Positions 36,562 through 47,045 of a DNA stretch of 64,000 nucleotides are shown here, one piece after another; within the stretch, counting starts at the first letter, position 1; each line of letters opens with the position of its first letter. Origin of the DNA: Meghimatium bilineatum. Lineage: Eukaryota > Mollusca > Gastropoda > Stylommatophora > Philomycidae. The DNA lies in NCBI GenBank assembly GCA_034231615.1, contig CM067306.1:33376019-33440018 (forward strand), read 5' to 3'. The notes under the pieces were generated by a model. That model was not told the origin of the DNA. It searched no databases and worked only from the letters and a program-made list of their open reading frames with translations. Position numbers and translations under genes: made by a program.

Positions 36562-36790
36562 CACAGAAGAAGCCATTATAACAACTTGATTAGGACTGAC
36601 AAAATATGCAGGTCTTATGTAATAACAGAAATTCACTACATACAGGACAAACAATATAATAAAATAATTATAATTGAGCATTTTTAAAAGTGATGTTATA
36701 TAGAGAAATTTGTTAGAAAAAGATGCGCTATCAAGGGATTCCACTGTATTTGTTATACAAGAATGCACTATAGAGCGATTCCACTGTATT
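36562..36790. mobile_element. Tigger/mariner-like MITE, copy 1
   Basis: Shares CATTATAACAACTTG, GTAATAACAGAAATT and AGTGATGTTATATAG-type blocks with 42297-42472 and 58495-58651. The right end (GCGATTCCACTGTA) is duplicated in tandem. Confidence 0.7.
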
Positions 36791-37550
36791 TGTCTTGTGT
36801 ATTTTAAGTTGCTACTTCAGGGCCAGAAAGTTATCTATATTAGTATTTTTTGGATTTTGAACATGTTGTGGAGTTATTGCTTGAGCTACAGAGCCACATT
36901 CTTGCGACAATCTTGGCCAGCAATATGCAGCTCTTCTGAGAAAGATGAAGTAAATATGCCTATGTGGAAATTAATTATAATGTAGGAACTCATCAGCTCC
37001 ATTAGAGGCATTGTTGAGGTCAATAGGGACCACAATTCACAGGAACAATTCTCCAGACAACCTACCTTTATATAGAAGCCTACCAGTCAACAAGTAGTCC
37101 AACAGAATTTCTATATTTTCTAGATAATTTTTCAGGTTAAATCAGGTTATAAACCTATTGTCATTTAATATTTAATTTTAGTAAATTATCTTAATACATA
37201 ATATTAGGTTTATTTTGTGCTAAAATACATAATTTTCAAGGTATTTTGGGAATAAATACATAATTTTAGAGTATTTTGGACTTATATAGGCCTCTACATA
37301 ATGTAATGTGTATTTTGGCTGAAATACAGAATTTTGGAAGTATTTTAGACTGAAATACAGAATATTTGTGCTGGAAGTTGATAGATTACTTCTTGATGTC
37401 TAGGTTAAATATATCATAGATACATCATAAATACATCCCACATACACCTATAACTATTGTAGGCCTTCATCACAGTTGTTCAGTTTACCCGGCAGTGATG
37501 TATTGAAGGCACGTAATGGCAATGATAGCATAACACTGATACATCACAGC
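36791..37550. other. Intron 5 AT-rich spacer
   Basis: No gene. 37230-37360 has a loose repeat of TGAAATACAGAATTTTGG-like units. Confidence 0.45.
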
Positions 37551-37566
37551 TGTTTAGTTTACCCAC

Positions 37567-37688
37567 CTGGTAATGATGCAGGGAAGGCAAGTAATGGCAA
37601 TGATAACATGACACCGATGAATCCACTTATCAGGAAGCCAATCCACCAAGCACCAACCCATTTTGGGTTGCTGGGATCCAAACCAAGG
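37567..37688 (-). CDS. SLCO4A1-like: SLCO exon 5: family signature and TM6
   Basis: Residues 412-451. Acceptor TTATACACAG|C, donor CCAG|GTGGGTAAAC. It carries the OATP superfamily signature: NPKWVGAWWIGFL at 418-430, against the usual consensus D-x-R-W-I/V-G-A-W-W-x-G-F/L-L. The aspartate and arginine positions are Asn and Lys here. TM6 runs to about residue 447 and ends LPLLAFPASLPG at the start of the large cytoplasmic loop. Confidence 0.96.
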
Positions 37689-37854
37689 CTGTGTATAAGA
37701 TTATATAAGTTTTATGTCTGTATTTAATGCTTGTTATTCAATCAAATATATACCAGTTTTCTAATATAAATACCACTTAACCTCTTAAAATATCTAACAT
37801 ATTTTTTACCTGCTTGGTTATTCAAAAGTAGATCAACATTAATGACCTTTTGCA

Positions 37855-38190
37855 TCTTTCCAGATGGTCAGGAAGTAGGCGAGTGTTCTGAATTGATAAC
37901 ATCAAGGAATGATCTGGGCGTGAACTTTCTACTCTTCTCTGAATGGCTGAGGATATAGTTGTTTGGATGGATTTTTGGGATGATGTCTCTGGTGTGGCAC
38001 TCCTATGACCTTGATGGGTTATGGGCCTTAGGTATTATATTTATTGTTACTATTATCCCATCCTGTCTACTGTTACCAGCTACCCTGTTTTTGTCATTTA
38101 CAGTGTTTCCATATTGTTATGATTTTTCATATGACCAAAAAACCTCAACTTTTGGTTACATTATTTATGAGTCATGCCTCTTCTAGCTTG
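37855..38190 (+). mobile_element. LINE-C 3' end
   Basis: The + strand reads FLLFSEWLRI and SLVWHSYDLDG, ending ATTATATTTATTGTTACTAT. Same motif order as 44090-44565. Confidence 0.7.
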
Positions 38191-38195
38191 AACGC

Positions 38196-38412
38196 AAAAT
38201 TAGGTACACCGCAGTAGAAATATTTAACCAATACGTAAGTGGGTACACTACAGTATAAATATGTAACAAATACACAAGTAGGTACACTACAGTCAAAATA
38301 TGAAATAAATAAAAATGCAGATACACTACACTACAGTAGAAATAGGCCTATGTAACAAGTACAAAAGTAAGTACACTACAGTAGAAATATTTAACAAATA
38401 CAGAAGAGTAGT
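38196..38412. repeat. Diverged minisatellite, about 39-46 bp
   Basis: Five units of GGTACACTACAGTAGAAATA followed by TGTAACAAATACA-like sequence. Confidence 0.85.
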
Positions 38413-38529
38413 GTACTAAAAAGATAGTTTTATAAAGTACAAAACAGACTCAATAATGCCAATTCAACTTTGATCGTTTCTTTATTTTCTTCCATCCCAA
38501 GAGGTACAGAGCATGTCTCTGACAGCCAA

Positions 38530-39180
38530 GATACCAGGTAAAATTTTTGACTCAGAAAGCAATTACAACCTGCTAATAATATTTATATTGTCTAGAAAAT
38601 CACTACAGCCAATAATACTAGCGATAACAACTATGATAATGTATTATTGTCACTGATTGCTAATATAACTAATAAATACAATAATGTCAATGAGAAATAA
38701 CACAAAAACAAAGGAACAAGAACTTTTTCTACATTACAGTCCAATAGGACTTTTATAAGAAAAACAACAATAAACTAGAAATAAACACACACAATTGTCA
38801 AATACAGTGAGATGTACAATCAACTGTCACATACAGTGAGATGTAGGCCTACAATCAACTGTCACATACAGTGAGATGTAAGCCTACAATCAACTGTCAC
38901 ATACAGTGAGATGTAAGCCTACAATCAACTGTCACATACATTGAGATGTAAGCCTACAATCAACTGTCAAACATGGAATGTTTCCCATTTGGGAGTTGTA
39001 GGATGGATATAGTAATGTAGAAAAAAAAATCCTTGTACTTTTGTTATTGCTCATTGACATTATTTTTGTAATTTATTAGTTATATTAGTCACCAGTAACA
39101 ATAATACTTGATCATAGTTGTTATCACTTCTTATTTTTATTACTGCGGCATTCTCCACTTATATCGATACCCTCTGATAG
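38530..39180. mobile_element. Fold-back element, copy 1
   Basis: The arm at about 38600-38760 is repeated inverted at about 39010-39160: GTCACTGATTGCTAATATAA, CTAATAAATACAATAATGTC and TTTTTCTACATTAC blocks all recur in reverse complement. The loop holds a 35-bp minisatellite. Related pieces are at 40830-41050, 44830-45385 and 5690-5860. Confidence 0.8.
38816..38975. repeat. 35-bp minisatellite in the fold-back loop
   Basis: About 4.5 copies of ACAATCAACTGTCACATACA + GTGAGATGTAAGCCT. Confidence 0.95.
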
Positions 39181-39411
39181 TTTGATATATAATTTATTCT
39201 AAAAATATTGGGTGAAGCACTATGTCTTCAATCGAATATGCCACCGACTTAGGCCTATGTTTTTATTTCCAGGAATATATGCAATGCTTCAAGAAGAAAC
39301 TTTATTCTCAGAGGGGTTCAAAATTCGTATTAAGAAAGTATAGGGTCCTATTTCATAACTCTGTGTGCAGATGTCTAATCATTTCAATGACTTCAACTAT
39401 TTGGAGTTGGC

Positions 39412-39575
39412 CTACACACGGACTGCATGGCTTCAGTTGGCCTGCTTGTGACCATACAGCACACACAGGCTACATGCCTTCAGTTGGCCTGCTTGTGACC
39501 ATACTGTCCACATGGACTGCATGACTTCAGTTGACCTGCTTGTGACCATACTGCCCACATGGACTGCACGATTTT
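39412..39575. repeat. 47-bp minisatellite
   Basis: Three and a half copies of CATGGACTGCATGACTTCAG + TTGGCCTGCTTGTGACCATA. Confidence 0.93.
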
Positions 39576-39659
39576 AATATGGTCAACTCCACTATTAGGA
39601 GACTATGTGAAAGATTACCAAGACTTTTGTTGTGCTAATGGATAGGCCTACCTTGTCAG

Positions 39660-39800
39660 ATTCTATGACAGCCAAAGTACCAGGTGAAAATCCTACCACT
39701 GGAAATTGTGCATTCAGACAATTCAGACAACAATGACAAACTACTTACTACACTTATATTAGAAAATCAACACAGCCAAAATATGCTGGGTAAGCCAAAA
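39660..39800. other. Fold-back family outlier
   Basis: CAGCCAAAGTACCAGGTGAA and AGAAAATCAACACAGCCAA blocks match the left arm of copy 1 (38531-38610). Confidence 0.5.
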
Positions 39801-39849
39801 TATGCCTGATAAGAAATGCTACCATATGTTTTAAATATAATGGATTAAT

Positions 39850-39940
39850 TGGCAGCCACAACAGATCAGTGGTTAGTAAACTGGATTCTGAGTAATGCTG
39901 TCAAAGATTCAATTCCCAGCTCAAATAGAAATATTTGTAA
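39850..39940 (+). mobile_element. tRNA-derived SINE head
   Basis: GATCAGTGGTTAGTAAACTG resembles a tRNA D-arm/A box; about 35 bp later GATTCAATTCCC matches a B box. There is no proper acceptor stem, so it is a SINE head rather than a tRNA. An open frame across it (39849-40187) shows no family resemblance. Confidence 0.6.
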
Positions 39941-40829
39941 ATCACCAACAGTTCCTAGGTTGACCCATACTATGGAAATTGTACCGGATCTTCAGCAAAA
40001 GCAAAGATGGTGTGTTAAGTGTGATACTGGTGACATGATTCAATGGGATGCCATCAGTTATTTAAAAATATGGGGTATCACTGCATTCCATGATAGGCCC
40101 CTATGCCTTAAAGATGTGAATAAGGAAACAAATGAATTAATTGAATTTTGTATTCTGTCATTTGCTTTACTTGATCAAGATTATTAGGTAGAAACATAAA
40201 TTCGGTCTGTTTCGGTACTTTGTAAACCTACCTTTAATTTGTGTTGTACTATTTCACCAAAGCCTATAACAGCAAGAGTTGTTTGTTGCTGGCAGGACCA
40301 ACAGAAGATAATAGCACACTGGGGAAGAGACCAAAGCATAGGGGGACAACCTTCTCCCAGAAAGGGGATAGTTTGAACCTAACAATGTGCAACAAATCTG
40401 TAACAACATTTAAGTTATATAAACTTAACAGGAACTGATGCAGATATTAAAATCATATCTTTATCACAAGAAATTCCGCATATCTACAGGTCTCACTACT
40501 AGCCTACCAGACCAACCATCATGCAACAGTAAACCCTTGGTAGATAACATCAGTGTATGTAGATGTTTTCTTGTGGAGGTTTGCTAATACTTCCTGTATG
40601 TTGATGTGTTTCTTCTTGTGAAAATTTGTTAGCATTTCATCTATAAAATATGTTTTCTGGTTCTTTTTCTGGTTGTATTTTTCACATAAGTCAATCACCC
40701 TTATGGTTCCATCAGAGCGATCCTTGTACAACAATATAGCTCAACAACAATATAGATCAGTTGATGAAGTTTATTTATGACTGTTCCATAAATTTGTTTG
40801 TCCTATTTGTCAATATGCATACAGCCCCA
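39941..40829. other. Intron 4 spacer
   Basis: No gene or clear repeat family recognised. Confidence 0.45.
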
Positions 40830-41050
40830 GTTGTTGAGAGGAAGCCAGTGATGTATAAATAACCAAACTGTGGGAAGATATCTGACAAGGTGGAGGGTGC
40901 CGCAGTAACAGAACTAAAAAACAATAACAATTATGAGAATGTATTATTGTCACTGGTAACAAATATAATTAATCAATGAGAAATAAGAAAACAAAGGAAC
41001 AAGGAATTTCTCCACATTATGGTCAAAAAAAGGCCATATTGGACGTTATG
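40830..41050. mobile_element. Fold-back element family, single arm
   Basis: ATAAATAACCAAACTGT, GGAGGGTGCCGCAGTAACAG, GTATTATTGTCACTGGTAAC and CTCCACATTATGGTC blocks match the arms of both fold-back copies. No inverted partner is present. Confidence 0.7.
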
Positions 41051-41154
41051 TGGATAAAGTCAGAAATGTACTGCACAACACTGGGGAAGGGTCAAACTTT
41101 ATAGACTTATGTGATTTAGTAATACAAGTAATACAATGAAGCATTATTTACTTT

Positions 41155-41400
41155 TCAAAATTGTCCTGCAGGGGAAAAGTTGAGAGTGGGAGAGGAAGAG
41201 CAGTTAAAAGGACAGTGTCGATTTATAATATTAAAGATTGGACAAGATTAAGATGCTCCAGACTTAAACAAGAAACTGAGAACAGAGAGGCGTGAAGGGA
41301 GTTTTGTGTTGATTTTTCCAGAGCTACGCTCCTACGACTGTGAGGAGTTATGGGTTTGATTATGGTAATAATGAATGAAGAATCTCAGAGTCACTTGTGC
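41155..41400 (+). mobile_element. LINE-F 3' end
   Basis: The + strand reads LSCRGKVESGRGRAVKRTVS, IYNIKDWTRLRCSRLKQETE, NREAXREFCVDFSRATLLRL, a stop and a TAATAATGAATGAA tail. Typical LINE ORF end. Confidence 0.75.
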
Positions 41401-42130
41401 TATCATGTGCTTCTCAAACTTTAAGAACTTTGATCTATCTATTATTACTTGTTCCTTTACTATATTCCTGATATTTTGTTCTAATGCGATTTATAGATAA
41501 GAGTGTAACAAAGTGTGTCTCTTAGATAGGAGTATAGCAACACCGCCGTGTGATATATTTAATCAGTATGATGCAAGTATTCAAATTGTCAACCCCCTGA
41601 AAAGAATTTGCTTTGAAATGTAGCCCCTTAAATGTATTTTGATTGGTGTTTCTTGATACGGCCGCCTCTCTGCATCATAGCATGGCACTACCCTTTGTAG
41701 TAAAGTGTGTCTCTTAGATAAGTGTCACTCCAGGACTGAGGACTCTCCAAGACTGTGCTCACTCCAAGACTCAGGTCTCCAGCAATGAGGTCTTTCCATG
41801 ACTGAGATCTCTCCAGGACCAGCTTTTGTATGTTAAAAACATGAAGAGATGTAGAGGATTGACTTCATTGTAGTTAGTTTATTTCATATGTACTCCATCG
41901 ATCTAAAAGAAGCAAACGCAGCCTGCAGAGAGTACCACATATAGCATGTAACTTCATGGCTTCAAGCAGTAATCGTCGGGATCTCAGAAAAAACTACTTT
42001 GTAAAGAAGATGTTGAAAGCTGGATTTGAACATGAGACCTCGTGAGATCCTCAGGGAGATGTATATGTTAACACCTATATTATTAGCTGTGGACAGCTAT
42101 TGCAAATTTATAAAAAAATATTATAATCAT
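41401..42130. other. Intron 4 spacer
   Basis: No gene. Short repeats of CCAAGACTSAGGWCTCTCC at 41725-41815. TGGATTTGAACATGAG near 42020 resembles an inverted B box but has no A box. Confidence 0.45.
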
Positions 42131-42143
42131 TTAAACAAATTAC

Positions 42144-42243
42144 CTCTTCGGATCTATAAGCACATCTGTGTAAATGTCCAGAAATTTAGCCCCTACCATG
42201 TAACCAATAGCTGGACCTATGATAGAACCTGTATAGAATATAC
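42144..42243 (-). CDS. SLCO4A1-like: SLCO exon 4: TM5
   Basis: Residues 379-410 plus the split Ser411 (AG|C). Acceptor TTTCCAG|GT, donor AAGAG|GTAATTTG. The peptide IFYTGSIIGPAIGYMVGAKF is TM5 of the SLCO family, followed by LDIYTDVLID in the loop before TM6. This 100-bp exon is well below the usual length cut-off for open-frame searches and was found by splice sites and family resemblance. Confidence 0.93.
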
Positions 42244-42296
42244 CTGGAAAGAGACAGAAGCACATATTTCAATTTAAAATATTGATAATACTGATA

Positions 42297-42472
42297 CAGT
42301 GGAATCCCGTTATAACAACTTGGTCAGGACCAATGAAATATATATGTAATAACAGAAATTTGCTAAAGGTCTACACTACAAACAATATAGAATAAATATA
42401 ATTGGGGATTTTGAAAAGTGTTGTTATAGTGAAATTTGCTATAAAAGGATGCGCTATAGTTGGATTTCACTG
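42297..42472. mobile_element. Tigger/mariner-like MITE, copy 2 (best ends)
   Basis: 176 bp. Starts CAGTGGAATCCCGTTATAAC after TA; ends GCTATAGTTGGATTTCACTG. The inverted ends match over about 20 bp with mismatches. The right flank reads ATAT, so the TA duplication is imperfect. Confidence 0.8.
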
Positions 42473-42869
42473 ATATATGGCTATGTTTGTTTGGATCCCC
42501 AGATATTACAAACAATAGAGCTCTTGTGTCCTTGTGTGCAATGTGGAGGTTATTTATTTCATACTCATAAAACTTCTAGCTCTTAGTGTGCAATATTTGT
42601 AGAAGAAGATTCGTACCACAGACATCTGGATGTAAGGTCTAGAAACACAATACACTTAAGGGGTATTTCCTTTGGGATATCTCATTTCACCTCAGTTCTC
42701 ACTAGTATAAACTAGAAAACTACTCTCCAACATTACTTCTAGTTTTTCACTCTGATCTTGTGCAGTGTTACTTATTTTGCTGACAATACAAGGTATGCTC
42801 AAAGTGACAAATGATCAATGGCATCAATCACAAGGAGCTATGCTGTGTTAAATAAGATGTCTTAAGAAA
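42473..42869. other. Intron 3 spacer
   Basis: No gene or clear repeat. Confidence 0.45.
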
Positions 42870-43230
42870 AACACTAAACAAAACAAGAAGAGATCATGTG
42901 AGGAATGGAGATATTACAAGAATTGTGTGAAAAGTGTCTGGTCACATGTATTGAAATACAGAGATTGAAATGTTTCGGTCACTTAATGAGAATGTACCCT
43001 TATTGGCCATCAGCAAGAACACACAACATGAGAACAGAAACACCAAAAGGCAGAGGAAGACAAAGACGAAGGTGAATTGAGGTGTCCAAAATGTTGAGAT
43101 TGCACAATATTATGGCATATCAAGCGACTTAGTGTGCTATAGCTTGAAACCGATCGTAAAAAGATGTCTGTGGCATCTAACCGCAGAGCAGAGAAATGAA
43201 TATAGATAGATATAATATTTTCTTATCCTA
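42870..43230 (+). mobile_element. LINE-D 3' end with TAGATAGATA tail
   Basis: The + strand shows RDHVRNGDITRIV, RLKCFGHLMRMYP, KGRGRQRR and a TCTAACCGCAGAGCAGAG end, followed by ATATAGATAGATATA. Confidence 0.75.
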
Positions 43231-43440
43231 TCATTCCTGATCACTCTTGCCTTCAGTCTCGCCTGCTGTAACTATGTTCACCAGACCTCCTTGTTTCATA
43301 ACGTGTCTAAAATATAAGAAAAATTTGCCTCTTTTTTATATTACTAAGTCTCACATCTCACTCTTGATTTTCAGTATCTCCTAGTTAGCTATTCTATCTA
43401 TCCATTGTGTTCTTAGCATTTTTTCTATAAAACTACATCT

Positions 43441-43975
43441 TTGTTGCCTTATATGTTTCATTGTACTGTTGCTGTTCAAGACAATAGTACTAATACAATA
43501 CCACATCTCTGCTGCCTCAAATGTTCGACTGTTTTGTTACTGTTCAAGACAATAGTACTAATAGCATACCACATCTCTGCTGCCGCAAATGTTCGACTGT
43601 TTTGGTACTGTTCAAGACAATAGTACTAATACAATACCACATCTCTGCTGCCTCAAATGTTCGACTGTTTTGTTACTGTTCAAGACAATATTACTAATAC
43701 AATACCACATCTCTGCTGCCTCAAATGTTCAACTGTTTTGTTACTGTTCAAGACAATAGTACTAATAGCATACCACATCTCTGCTGCCGCAAATGTTCGA
43801 CTGTTTTGGTACTGTTCAAGACAATAGTACTAATACAATACCACATCTCTGCTGCCTCAAATGTTCGACTGTTTTGTTACTGTTCAAGACAATAGTACTA
43901 ATACAAAACCACATCTCTGCTGCCTCAAATGTTCGACTGTTTTGTTACTGTTCAAGACAATAGTACTAATGCAAA
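43441..43975. repeat. 68-bp minisatellite with higher-order structure
   Basis: About 7.8 units of CCACATCTCTGCTGCCTCAA + TGTTCGACTGTTTTGTTACT + GTTCAAGACAATAGTACTAA. Variants TGCCGC + TTGGTACTG recur every third unit, so a 204-bp trimer has been duplicated. Confidence 0.95.
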
Positions 43976-44089
43976 CACAAGGAAATTAAAGTTTGACAAT
44001 GAGCGAAAAGACTATTTTACTAACAGGTACAAAAAAATTCATTTACAGTATAACCTGACAGAATAGTTTGACAGAATTGCAGTAAAGAT

Positions 44090-44565
44090 CAATCTATTCA
44101 AATTGCTAGTGTTAAGTATACATTTATACAGATGTCATAGTTGGACACCCAATGCAGATACAGAAAGAAGGATTCATTCTTTTGAAAACAAGTTCTACAG
44201 ATGTTTGTTAAGAATTAGTTAAATAGAACACAAGACAAATATAACTGTCTGGCTGCAAATAAACAAACTTTCAGGATATCAAAAATCCACTTTTGCCAGT
44301 GGTGAAACAGCATAAACTTGTTTGGTTTGGACATGTAATGAGATAGACTCGATTTCTAAAGTTATTTAGCAAGGAACAGTCGAGGGTAAAAGAAGGAGCT
44401 AAAAATCATGTACTGGTAACATTATGGAAAGGCCTGGGCATAATTTTTCTATACTTCTCAAAATGGCTGAGGATAGAGCTGTTTGGAGACCTTTCTGGTT
44501 TGATGTATTCAGTGTGGCACTTCTACGACCGTAATGGGTAAAGGGTCTTAATATTATTATTATTA
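44090..44565 (+). mobile_element. LINE-C 3' end with (ATT)n tail
   Basis: The + strand reads HKLVWFGHVMR, SKEQSRVKEGAKNHVLV, FLYFSKWLRIELFGDLSGLM, YSVWHFYDRNG, a stop and ATTATTATTATTATT. Confidence 0.82.
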
Positions 44566-44829
44566 TTCACGGCAGAAAAAAATCAACGTTTAAACTAATG
44601 ATCTTTGTCAAGATAAACAAATGACAAACAGTAAAAATAATTGTCATTGAAGACACACATGCAAGTTTGAGTGATACTAGATACAGACCTTTGTTAAACC
44701 TAAAGCCAGCCAATACTTTATTGCTCACCATACGTTGCATATGCACTTTCACTTACTGTATATTCTCATGTATAAGAAGATTCGTGCATAACTCAAACAT
44801 TGCACTTTTCTGTAACATATTTCTCAAAA

Positions 44830-45385
44830 ACCCTTCGTACATTTATAAATAACCAAATTGTCAGGTTATACCCAACACAATGGAGAGTGCTGTAGTAACC
44901 AACCGAATAAGTAATAAATACTACATAAAGTACAAAGGTTACTATTAAATCCTAACTAACAATGTTAAAAATAAATAACTAGAAATAAACAAAATAACAA
45001 GGACATTTTTCCACATTACGGTCCAACAGACACCATTCTCAAGAAACATAACAATTAAAAAAAACTCACAAAACTATAAATATATTTTAAACTGTGAAGA
45101 CTTGGACAAGTTTTTCACAACAAAAAACATTCTCAAGTCTTGAATATCATTTGGAAATGTTTTGTGGTGAGAAAAACATGTCCAAGTCCTCACAGTTTCA
45201 AATATATTTATGGTTTTGTGTGTCTTTTTGCTTGTTATGTATTTCTTGAGAAGGTTCCCTGGTGGACTGTAACATGGAAATATGTCCTTGTTATTTTGTT
45301 TCTTGCTAGATATTTATTTTTAACATTGTTAGTTAGGATTTAATAGTAACCTTTGCATTTTTATAGTATTTATCACTAGTCCATT
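44830..45385. mobile_element. Fold-back element, copy 2: long hairpin
   Basis: The left arm (about 44915-45118) and right arm (about 45168-45375) are inverted copies with few mismatches: GGTTACTATTAAATCCTAAC, AACAAGGACATTTTTCCA, ATTCTCAAGAAACATAACA and GACTTGGACAAGTTTTTC all recur in reverse complement. The loop is about 50 bp. No coding capacity. Confidence 0.92.
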
Positions 45386-45890
45386 TATAAGCTGAATTGA
45401 AATTTCATAAGACATTTAGTGCATCTTTCATCTTTTCACTTTATACCTCTTTATGCCTTGCAGCATCAGGGGTAGAAGAGTTCACTGGAGATGAAATGTA
45501 TCCGAAAGCCCTACATTCGTTCTAAGAGCACATTTAATGTCTGTGTAACTACCTCTACACAAGTTTATTAGGTGTTGTGGAACCAATATTTTGATTGTTT
45601 TTTTCCAAAGTTGTTATCCAAAGGACAATTGCGTAATACCTTTTAAATATGATGACCCTAATATATCACATTCAGAAAAGAAATCACATATTTCATTTAG
45701 AGGGCACTGAAACACTGAATGTACTTCCTCTTAGGCAATCAGGGATAACAAACCGTCATCCCGAGACATAACTGGTAGCCATAGAGGCCGATTCCCGGCT
45801 TATACACGGTAATATACGGTAAAAGCAAATTATTTTTGACAAGCTGTATTCAGATTAAGAATAATAATATTATACTTATTGCAAAATAAA
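45386..45890. other. Intron 3 spacer with LINE-D trace
   Basis: GCCTTGCAGCATCAGGGGTA + GAAGAGTTCACTGGAGATG at 45455-45493 is the inverted LINE-D 3' UTR end. The rest is unassigned. Confidence 0.45.
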
Positions 45891-45894
45891 TTAC

Positions 45895-46176
45895 CGTTAT
45901 AAAAGGAAGATGATCTCTGTGGAACATTCTCATCAATGTATGTGACACCAAGTGTGTAGAGTGGTGTTGCCCCGGCTCCATGCAACAGTTGCCCAAGATA
46001 AAAGAGGTATTTATAGTTGGATAAACTAGTTGAGCTCTCTGCGTTGCAAGTGGTCGTACTATTTGAATACAATGTGCACAATGTCTCGTCGGCGTTTTCT
46101 ATATGGTAGTTGTCTGCTAGAAAGTGAGGCAGTGCAAACACAAAGGAACCGATGCCCAGAACAAAAATGCCAATAC
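45895..46176 (-). CDS. SLCO4A1-like: SLCO exon 3: TM3, extracellular loop 2, TM4
   Basis: Residues 285-377, with Gly284 and Gly378 split across junctions. Acceptor AAATCAG|GT, donor AACG|GTAATTTA. TM3 covers roughly 282-304 (ending ALPHFLA). An extracellular loop follows with a likely N-glycosylation site NST at 322-324 and paired cysteines. TM4 is about 338-364 (YKYLFYLGQLLHGAGATPLY), and TYIDENVPQRSSSFYNG leads into TM5. This block is among the most conserved in the family; PLYTLGVTYIDENV is especially diagnostic. Confidence 0.96.
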
Positions 46177-46244
46177 CTGATTTGATATAGAAATGTGATT
46201 GAATAGTCATGAATAATTAGAGTAGGCCTATTATGTAAATATAT

Positions 46245-46345
46245 AAACACCATCATGGAATAATTATCGCTACAGAACACATTCATGGAATAATCATTGC
46301 TACAGAAATACAATCATGAAATAATTATTGTTACAGAAACATTGA
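46245..46345. repeat. 36-bp repeat
   Basis: Three units of ATCATGGAATAATTATCGCT + ACAGAA with length variation. Confidence 0.85.
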
Positions 46346-46700
46346 CACAATATGCCTCATCATCAGGCAGAATATCATGGACATCATGTAGAGGTCATCA
46401 CAGCCCTTCAAAACTCATGCTAGTTTGCGTCAATCTTTCTGCTCCTGTGCATTGTTCACGTGGACCTCGCATTAATCTTCTTCGAGGTTACTTCTTTTTC
46501 GTTGCCTTGGCAGCATCCATTTCATAATGATCTTTCCTATGCTAGTATGTTGTTTGATATGGCCGAAATATTGTAATTTTCTAGAGAGAACCATGTTAAT
46601 TATCCAGTTTTCTTTTACTTTCAATTTTCTCAAAATGTCCATATTGGTGATCTCTTTGGTCCTGGTATTATAAGAATTCTAAAACATTTTCTTTTAAATG
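46346..46700 (-). mobile_element. LINE C-terminal fragment
   Basis: The minus strand reads RTKEITNMDILRKLKVKENW, INMVLSRKLQYFGHIKQHTS and IGKIIMKWMLPRQRK. Confidence 0.78.
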
Positions 46701-46929
46701 CTGCAACTTTGCTTTACCCCATATAAATGATTGTCCAAGATTAACACTCATATATAACAACTTGGAATATGCAGGCTATAAGGAAAGTTAGTCTTGTCCT
46801 TTCGTTGCAGTTCTATATGTCTGGTAGAACACAACGTGCCACAAAACAGCACATGCGGTACAATTAGGAGATAACAAACACATTTTAAAAATAGAGAACT
46901 GCCATACAAGTGTTTGTACAGCGAACAAA

Positions 46930-47045
46930 GCCAACGTGCAACAATTGCAATCATAACCACAACAATCGAAACCATCACTACAACAATTGTAACCACCACT
47001 ACAACAATCAAAATCATAATTACAGCAATCGAAATCATCACTACA
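46930..47045. repeat. Imperfect short repeat (CAATCGAAATCATCACTACAA)
   Basis: Units of 18-27 bp. They begin exactly where the GAA tail of the neighbouring LINE-A ends. Confidence 0.8.

Noticed and set aside
39849-40187. 112-codon open frame
   Set aside because: It covers a tRNA-derived SINE head and shows no homology I recognise.
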